DNA from: Paramyrothecium sp. XJ0827
Taxonomy: Eukaryota; Ascomycota; Sordariomycetes; Hypocreales; Stachybotryaceae
Direction: 5' to 3'
Assembly: GCA_020881915.1 (NCBI GenBank)
Contig: JAJFPB010000012.1
Span: 682,001 to 746,000, forward strand
Length of the DNA stretch: 64,000 nt
Part shown: piece after piece, positions 57,148-64,000 of the stretch
Layout: every line of letters begins with the position of its first letter
Position numbering within the stretch: position 1 is the first letter of the stretch
Translations under genes and position numbers: made by a program
The notes under the pieces: generated by a model
Databases searched by the model: none
Seen by the model: the letters and a program-made list of their open reading frames with translations, nothing else
What the model was told of the DNA's origin: nothing

Positions 57148-57579
57148 AGGTGATACCATGACAGGTTACGGCGCAATTATATAGAATGGGAACTTGGGAA
57201 CTAGAAAGACGAAGGAAGTCCACGGCAACAATATAATACCTCAGGGATGTTTGTTCCTTTGTATGCCTCTTAAAATGTTACACAACACAAACAAATAACT
57301 AGGCGCTGTGGCCATGTTTGTCGCTTCCATCGGGTCTCACTCGCGATTATCGCATTCTTAAAACCTTACCTACCACAACAAGGTCTGGCACTGGGTGCGT
57401 CCTCCTTGATGTTGACGCCACCTCCACAGCCACTGTCTCGGCACCTATTACCAAGCCCCTGCTGGCCGGTGTTGAAGTCCCTTTCACTCAGGGTGCGCGA
57501 GACTTCTGCCAAGTAACTGTTGCCAATACCTTCTTGGGTCTTGAGTTGTCGCCGCTTCATCACTCAATCATCACCCAAA
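57148..57579. other. Intergenic, CYP505 3' flank
   Basis: A frame at 57318-57593 (+) has no domain and runs into the tRNA. No gene called. Confidence 0.45.
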
Positions 57580-57665
57580 GCCCCGTTGGCTAAGTGGTAT
57601 AGCGTGTCACTAGTACTCCCTCAGTGGCAATGACAAGATCACTGGTTCGATTCCAGTACGGGGCA
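57580..57665 (+). tRNA. tRNA-Thr (AGT) with 14-nt intron
   Basis: Acceptor stem GCCCCGT/ACGGGGC (7 bp), discriminator A at 57665. D arm with GCT/AGC, anticodon stem TGTCA/TGACA (5 bp), T arm ACTGG-TTCGATT-CCAGT (5 bp). The anticodon AGT is at 57612-57614. A 14-nt intron (57616-57629) lies one base after the anticodon, the canonical place. The spliced length is 72 nt. A34 would be read as inosine. Confidence 0.93.
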
Positions 57666-59237
57666 GATGAGTTTATCTTTTGCCGTTTGGATCTCTTTTT
57701 GCGTACTCGCATTGTGGGTGGGTTGGATGTTAAGATGTTAGGCCCTGCTTCATTCTTTTGAAGATTCGGAAACAGAATGAGTGGGTGTTTGCAGCATCAC
57801 AAACGAAACCTATCAGGTAGCTTGGACATAGTGCTAGTGTAGAATAACCCTGGCTATCGACATTACAACAGTGCTCTAGCATTTCATGCACAGCCCTTAC
57901 TTGGTCTCTCTTGTGTTGGTGCGGCGAATTCGCCCCGTCATGCCCGACTGCTGCTATCAACTCGTTCTTGATGCCGGAGCGATTGTCAGGCACGGACACT
58001 CATGTACGTTAATTATTAGCCGTCCTTATGCTCTGTATGGATGTTTTACCACGCAAGTTGCAGTGATTGACCTTTGGTTTCGTGTAGCTTCAATGAAGAA
58101 TTTCGAGGTGCCTAGGTGGGAAGGGGGGATATATCAACAGTCCTTGTACAGGGTATCAAATTTGGACTGGTTTTGAAAGGGCTTTCGACCCTCGTTCAAA
58201 TCTTAAGATTTACTGTTAAGATCCCCCTAAAAACCTTTCAAATCTCTGTCAAGAAAGATAGCCTGTACGAGGCCTGTCAAAAAAGGGGCCCCCTCCGCGT
58301 AGGGTTACGGGTTACTGTACAGAAATGCTGCACCCAATCAGGCTGCAACAAGCGGCGTGCCTTGTTTGTCGAAAATCCGCAGTCGGGCACAAAGTACTGG
58401 TACCCCCTCGCCAGGACTCGACATCTAGGAGTCTGCTACAGTGTAGTCAGTACCACATTTCCTCCCGTCGACCCACGTTAATAATTTGGAAGATGAGCAG
58501 TTCAGCAAGTAAAGAGAGGCACGCACAATAGAGGTCCACCACCAAGTATTACAGCCCAATGCTCCCCTCCTCTTTCCTTTCCCCTCCGTCTCCCTCCTTT
58601 TCCCTCCTCTCTCTCTAGCGTTCTCGTTGCCGGGCGGCCAGCATGGGACCAGCTGCCAAGAAGCCATCCCCCTCCCCCCCCTCGACTTGACCAATTCGGA
58701 AATGGAAAAAACACGACCAACAACGCTGCGCAATAGCTACCTAGTTACAGTCTGCCTTTCTATTCTTATCCTTGACCGGTTTCCCCGGTTTCATCATGCG
58801 CGTAAAAGGGGGGGGGGAACAAGGCCATCGAGGAAGCCAGCCGGCACACCGCTCAGTCAAAGTAACCTTGATCTGCAAGAGATGCCTCTCCCCGAGTGGC
58901 TGAAGTCGACTTTCCCCTGTGACCCATGGCTCTGCATTTTTTCTTTTGGCGTTCCAAACTGGTACAGCCCGATAAGATGCCCTCCTACTAGGCACCAGCA
59001 GGCTCAAGAGCGTGAAGAGTACAGAGCCTGTTTCCCAGCAATGCCCCCAACTCAGCTTTGTCTTGTCCCCATCCAGATAATAATAAGGGTTCCCCCAACG
59101 CCTACCTTACCTACCTTACCCTACCGAGTCTGCTCCAGGTAGCCTACTGACTTGCCGTACCCGTACCTGTACATACATTTTTATTTTTATTTTTGTTTTG
59201 CTTCGTGGGGACGCCCAACGCACATCGCCTGTCTGCT
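57666..59237. other. Intergenic, 1.6 kb, AT-richer
   Basis: No gene supported. It holds a G10 run at 58808-58817, TACCTTACC-type words near 59100-59130 and a TTTTTA-rich run at 59177-59200 before gene C. No transposase, terminal repeats or tRNA remnant was recognised. Confidence 0.4.
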
Positions 59238-60974
59238 ATGGATCACAGTAACGAGTTGCCTTTAGTTGCTGCCCAAGTTCCGAGTGTCAAAAAGCTTGAA
59301 GGATCACTGGGATTCGCTGGTAGCTCGGAACGGCGCGACCACTTCAAGAGCGAACTACGCAGTCTCAGATACCGTTTCGACACCCATATCCCAGACGTCT
59401 CTGGGAACATGCTCCACGACTTGAACAGCCCAGAGCAGCGAGCAGCGCTTTTCCGGATGGCTGCAGAATTTACTCGTCATCATGGATCGACTTTTTGGCC
59501 CGAGTCCTCTGTGGCTGATGATGCCCTTAGTTGGCCAAGAGACGAACCTTGGTGAGATAGCGCCCCTGCTTGCACTGAGCGACGGACTGGTGGGCGCCGC
59601 TAACCACGGGAGCCAGCATCAGGAAGCACCTGGTGCAGCTGCTGTTTAAGAACAATTGGATCCGTCGTCGCAACAATGGCCGCGAAACGGGAGAAGCTGG
59701 AGATGGTTTGTTGCGCAGCAGAGACCACGATCACCTTGTGCGTCGAAGCGAGTCGAGTCGGCAGATCGACACGCGCTCCTCTGCGCAACCGATTGAAGAT
59801 TCACAGTCGTCGCCGCCGCGTAGTCGTGCTACCATAATTACGCCCTCGGGGCCTGCTAATGATCGCTCGCCCAGCGAGAGGAGGGCATGCCCCTTGCGAC
59901 CGCCGACACAACCTACGGGACAGGCCAGTGCTGGCTACATCATGGATGATTCCCATGGCGACTCGGAGAACCACGTGCCGCCTCAAACGCCTCAAACGGC
60001 GATTGAACCAGTGAGTACAAAATCCACCTTGATCCTAGCTGCCGTACAAGTCCCTTTTTGCCTGCTCGTGTCGCTGGTGGTTTTGCACCTCCACCCCCCT
60101 CCGTCCCTCAAGACGCTTGTTCTCAATTAAGAGCGAATGTCTCTAGGCGTCCTCAACGACAACTCCAACAAGAAACGAAAGCAGTCAACAAGACCAGCGA
60201 GCTGTTCGCAACGGAGACAGCAATCCCCACCGGCCCTCGAAGCGTACACGATACACCCCGGAAGTCCTCACGTCGTCCCCTGGTGGGATAGCCGGCGAAG
60301 CCTCGAGCGCTGGCATTTCCATAGACCTCAATCGAGAACGAGCGCTGCATTCGCGGAGATCCTCGTCCGGTTCCTCTGTTCAGGTAATGTCAGGCTACCC
60401 TGCGAATCTTCAATCGCGGCAGAGACGACGCAACGGTCACGGGAATATGAAGGAGGATACGGGAGAAAGGCAAACAGTCAACACGATGGTAAGCAAAAGT
60501 TATTCGACAAGGGCAATTGATGAGCGACAACACCAACAACACCAACAACACCAACAACAACAAGTGTTGGTCCATCCTCCTCAAGCTTCCCAGACCAAGC
60601 CCAAGCTGACTGTGTACTTCAACGTCATCAACCCCCGTAGCTCTCGACGCGTTGATCCCTGGTGGCCCAAGAAAAAATTCCTGGATATGTCTCTTGAAGA
60701 ATTGGTATGCCAGCTTCCCCTGGACGAGAAACCTGCAGGGCTGCAATTTGGACTGAAGAGGCCAGACGCCTCCCCCTCGAAGAGAATGGTCGTCTCAGTC
60801 CGCGACAATGACTCAAGGCAGTTTGAGAGAATACAGACCAAGTTCAAAGAGGAGATGCGCAAGGCTCTGGAGTGCTCCCCGCCACCAACCGAGTTAGTGA
60901 CATTCGAGATTGAGATTGAGCCTTACTGGGACGATGTTGGGACGACTGATGATGCGGATGCTTCCTGGTTCTAA
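59238..60974 (+). CDS. Gene C, unknown family, paralogue of D
   Basis: Exons 59238-59551 (314 nt), 59617-60010 and 60147-60974; 511 aa. The introns are 65 and 136 nt. N-terminal domain (residues 1-105): MDHSNELPLVAAQVPSVKKL ... TRHHGSTFWPESS, then IRKHLVQLLFKNNW across intron 1. The middle 200 residues are disordered (Ser/Pro/Arg-rich), with a His/Gln run (RQHQQHQQHQQQQ). C-terminal domain (about 390-500): KPKLTVYFNVINPRSSRRVD, DPWWPKKKFLDMSLEELVCQ, RQFERIQTKFKEEMRKAL and FEIEIEPYWDD. Both end domains match gene D on the other strand. No signal peptide, membrane helix or known domain. A possible extra intron at the GTAATG at 60384 is not needed, as the frame stays open. Function unknown. Confidence 0.75.
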
Positions 60975-61386
60975 GGTATCCCGGATACCTCATGTGTGGT
61001 GCGACGGCTAGTAGTAAAAAGGGATGCGTGTTATGGCTACGAACGAATGCTTAATAGTTGGAAAGTATTGGAGCACGGGATAGATGGCGGCGTTCATAGT
61101 GAACAGACATGTTGCTGTACATATTCGAGCTTCATGGCTTTGTTTCTTTAATAAGCGCGCGTCTACTTTCCTTTCTTTCTTAACAATCACGAAGGCGACA
61201 TTTTGGGGCACATTGACCCGCAATCATCAGTGCTACGACGAGTGTATCTTTGAGGACCGTGGGAGCTTTCGCATAAGAACACTTTATACAGTACTGCAAA
61301 TTACAACCAGAAGAAACGCTACATTTCAGCCATATCACTGCACCATGAACCATTCAGGCCGTCCTATCGCCAAAACAGTCCATCCC
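60975..61386. other. C/D convergent 3' intergenic
   Basis: 3' flanks of the two paralogues. No gene seen. Confidence 0.5.
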
Positions 61387-63578
61387 TTACCAGCCTAAGT
61401 CGCCCTGGTACTTCTCCACCTTTTTGATCGGGCGGATGGTGTCCGTCCAAGCCTCGATCTCAAGCCTGAAGACGAGGCGGCCCTTATCTATTTTTTGTGA
61501 CACCACGTCCCTGATGAGAGAATCGAAGTGAGCCATCATGTCATTGAAGTCGTCTTGCTCACCCCGGCGCACCGTGTGAATGCTGTGCACGGCAGGGCCG
61601 CGTAGCGTGAACCGCCAACCCTTGGCGTCGCTAGGAATCTCGAGAGGCATTTCACTCTCGAGGTCGGACACCCATTTTTCCGAGAAGCGACCAGTCGGTT
61701 CCCAAACCGTCTCCTGATACTCTGGGGTGCGGGAGTGGATTATGAGATAGCGGAAAGTAATGTTGGGTTTCATTTCGGAAGGGGGAGGAGGAGTAGGCTG
61801 GGAAAGGGGAGGAGTAGAAATAGAAGGAGGGAGAGCAGGGCGTGGAGTTTGTGAATGAGATTGTGCTCGGGACTGTGGTTGTGATGTTGGTTGGGGTGCG
61901 GGCTGTGGCTGTGGCTGTGACCGTGACTGTGACTGCGACGATATCGACGGCGACGGCGACAGAGTTGACACGGAGGCTGGGCGAGGAATAGCACGACGAG
62001 CTGGGGGACGAGGAGAAGCAGGTGGCACTGCCGGTGGCGCTGGCATGTTTGACCCCTGTTCGAACATGGCGAACACTTCGGGGTATGGCGCGGGAGATAG
62101 AGATGTCGCTGCTCCACGATCGCTTGCAACTTCAGGCGCACGCACCCGGGTGGGAGTTGAAGTCCTCGTGGAAGTTGCTGCGGCGCTGGCCACTAGGGGA
62201 TTGGGAGAGGCCATCATGTCAGCGAAGGGTGCGGGAAAGACGTGGGAGCCCAGGGCCCGCTCTGTCTCCTCGTCCAACAACGGATTTGCCGTGTGGACGG
62301 GCGCTGGGGGGGGCATCGTGGCCAACGCTCCCTTGGGCGCCGACGTCGATTCTGCCGGTGTACCATTGCCCGCGTCAGACTGCACGTCAGTCGACTCAGA
62401 GTCCAGGTAATCATTCAGCACGGCATCGTCGACTCGGTCGGGAACGCGCCTGGCACGCCTCTGGCCAGGAGAGCGCAGTATCCGGTCGGTGGGTGGCCCG
62501 CTGCGCTTAACGCGCTTCTTCCTTGGTTTTTCAGCAGACCGAGGGGCAGCCCGCGGCCGTGGACGATGCGTGCGGGAGCGATTAGTGGCCTTTAGTGCTT
62601 CTGCTAGGTCTTGCCTGGCTGGGGGGAAGTGAAAGGTATGCTGGAGAGATGGACAATGTTAGCGACTGCTGGAGGGGCGATGGCAGGGAGAAACAAGCGC
62701 CGACGTGGGCCAGCAACTCACCATAAGACTACCTGAACCGTTGGACGCTGGGCTCTGCGGCACGCTGAAAGGATCTCTCTCAGGCGCCGCGCTGCGATTT
62801 GCGCCACTAGCTGGGTCCGCTGTGAGAGCAGGATCAACCAGGTGTGTCGGTACTGCTTCGGGCTGCCCAGCGAAGCTGCTTTGATGGCTGGTCAACGGCC
62901 TGTAACTCGGGCTGGTTAGCTGGCCCATGTGTCCAAGTACTATACTCTGATAGAGCCAGGCGAATTTGTGGCAACACGTACGGGGCAGACGCGGTAGACG
63001 CGGCAGACGCAGGACCTTGATCCCCTGGTTGCGTATCAGGGTCAATCTCATTCAGGTCGATGGGGTTGTCTCTGCTTGCGCCCCTTTCGTTGGGACGAGA
63101 TTCCTTCTCGAGTCGAAGCCGCCTGTATGTCAAGTTCTTGTGCTGGTGCAGGTTCATCTTGAAGAAGAGCTGCTTGACAAGCTTCCGGATCCTAGTCATC
63201 GGTTCAGCCTTAAAAAACCTGCAGCGACCCACGGGAAGAGAAACTAAATGGTCACTAGACTTACTGTGAGCGATGCTCCGAATAACGCAATTTATTGAAC
63301 CTCGCCGACGAAGGGTCGTCGGGCCAAAACAAAGCACCGTTGCCCCCACGATCGAGGTACGCGTCTGTCAGTTCGTCCAGGCCGCGCTGGTGCTCGAACG
63401 ATTTCCAGTCGTAGAAGGACGTGCCCTCTCGACCTTGCGAGCTGGTGAACTTGCCCTTGAAGTTGCGCACATCGTTCAAGAACGCCCGCGTTCTCGCAAG
63501 CGTCCGATCCCCGTAGTCGAGTTTTATGCAAAGCTCGTTGACCGAGGGGATCGATGTCACGGCCCTGGGCGACTCCAT
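61387..63578 (-). CDS. Gene D, unknown family, paralogue of C
   Basis: Four exons: 63578-63265 (314 nt), 63218-62982, 62911-62722 and 62640-61387; 664 aa. The introns are 46, 70 and 81 nt with good donors (GTAAGT, GTACGT, GTGAGT). Exon 1 starts MESPRAVTSIPSVNELCIKL and ends GNGALFWPDDPSSARFNKLR, the counterpart of C exon 1, with the same length and phase 2. Exon 2 has MTRIRKLVKQLFFKMNL. A long disordered middle is rich in Pro, Ser, Gln and Arg (QSQSRSQPQPQPAPQPTSQ). C-terminal domain: KPNITFRYLIIHSRTPEYQE, FSEKWVSDLESEMPLEIPSD, DFNDMMAHFDSLIRDVV and LVFRLEIEAWTDT. An upstream in-frame extension (MPLPLVFE...) starts with a non-ATG codon and is not used. No known domain; a nuclear or regulatory role is only a guess from the basic patch PRKKRVKRSG. 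Confidence 0.75.
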
Positions 63579-64000
63579 TTGCCGCTTGGTGTCAAGCGCA
63601 GAGAAGTGGGCAAAAGCAGCAGCAAGAGCAGGTTCAAAGACCAAAGGGAGGGGCAATAAATGCAGTACAGCAACGAGTGGGTGGAATGCCCAAGCAACCT
63701 TAGGAGTTGGGATGGGAAAATGAGAAAGATGAGGCCTACGGGTCGGGCGGGGGATGCCTGCGCCCCTTTACAGCGCAGAGCGGTCTGCCTTGACTCCTAC
63801 CCTGGTCAATTGCTGACGGGCGATGTAACATGGTGTTTGGTAGCGACTCTGCAAGTTTCTTTGCTTTTCCCGCACTCAGCCCCTGTCCCTCAGACCGTAT
63901 TAATGGGAAGCCAGACTCCCCCGATGTTTTTCTCGTCCTCCTGGCCCCGTCCACACACCTCCCAACATCGTGTACAACCCAACGCTGCCAACTTTTGGAA
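63579..64000. other. Upstream region of gene D
   Basis: Promoter side of D to the window end. No other gene seen. Confidence 0.45.

Noticed and set aside
57666..59237. Transposon insertion next to the tRNA
   Set aside because: No terminal repeats, target duplication or transposase/reverse-transcriptase motifs seen.
1..64000. CRISPR arrays, bacterial operons or insertion sequences
   Set aside because: The window is eukaryotic (spliceosomal introns throughout); no regularly spaced repeats.

Overview
The window comes from a filamentous ascomycete (Pezizomycotina), most likely a Sordariomycete. Coding regions are GC-rich. Introns are short (about 46-136 nt), with GTRNGT-type donors, CTRAC-like branch sites and YAG acceptors. 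The gene set fits: a CYP505-type P450:reductase fusion, an XlnR-type zinc-cluster regulator, a 22-residue metallothionein with the Cys layout of Magnaporthe MMT1, and several NACHT/zinc-cluster relics. I rebuilt gene models by joining exons at splice sites; all positions are read by eye and no database was searched.

Left part (1-29.7 kb) is mostly conserved or enzymatic. It holds NOB1 (5' end outside the window) convergent with NOP10, both ribosome/RNP biogenesis; SPE2 (S-adenosylmethionine decarboxylase) with a long leader; a small unknown gene; a secreted tyrosinase-family enzyme; CFD1; a four-TM protein; an XlnR-like Zn2Cys6 factor followed by a second transcription-factor-like protein with no visible zinc cluster; a chitin deacetylase; and a secreted/vacuolar M28 aminopeptidase. 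Two wide gene-poor stretches lie at 10.3-13.3 and 14.3-19.1 kb.

Central part (29.7-48.9 kb) looks accessory: lower GC in places, relics and duplications. It has a Zn2Cys6 factor, a TMEM205-like membrane protein, a broken NACHT/STAND-type gene, the metallothionein micro-gene, an NmrA-like oxidoreductase, a zinc-cluster relic and a possible HeLo-like relic, and a P-loop protein. Its most striking part is a tandem duplication of a two-gene convergent cassette of unknown function: A (40.4-42.2, +) facing B (42.7-43.9, -), then A' (45.4-47.0, +) facing B' (47.6-48.8, -). A and A' share four exons with the same intron phases. B' carries a probable one-base frameshift in a C8 tract.

Right part (48.9-64 kb) returns to conserved genes: SRP54, CYP505 and an intron-containing tRNA-Thr(AGT). 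It ends in a second pair of unknown convergent paralogues, C (59.2-61.0, +) and D (61.4-63.6, -), whose first exons have the same length (314 nt) and phase.
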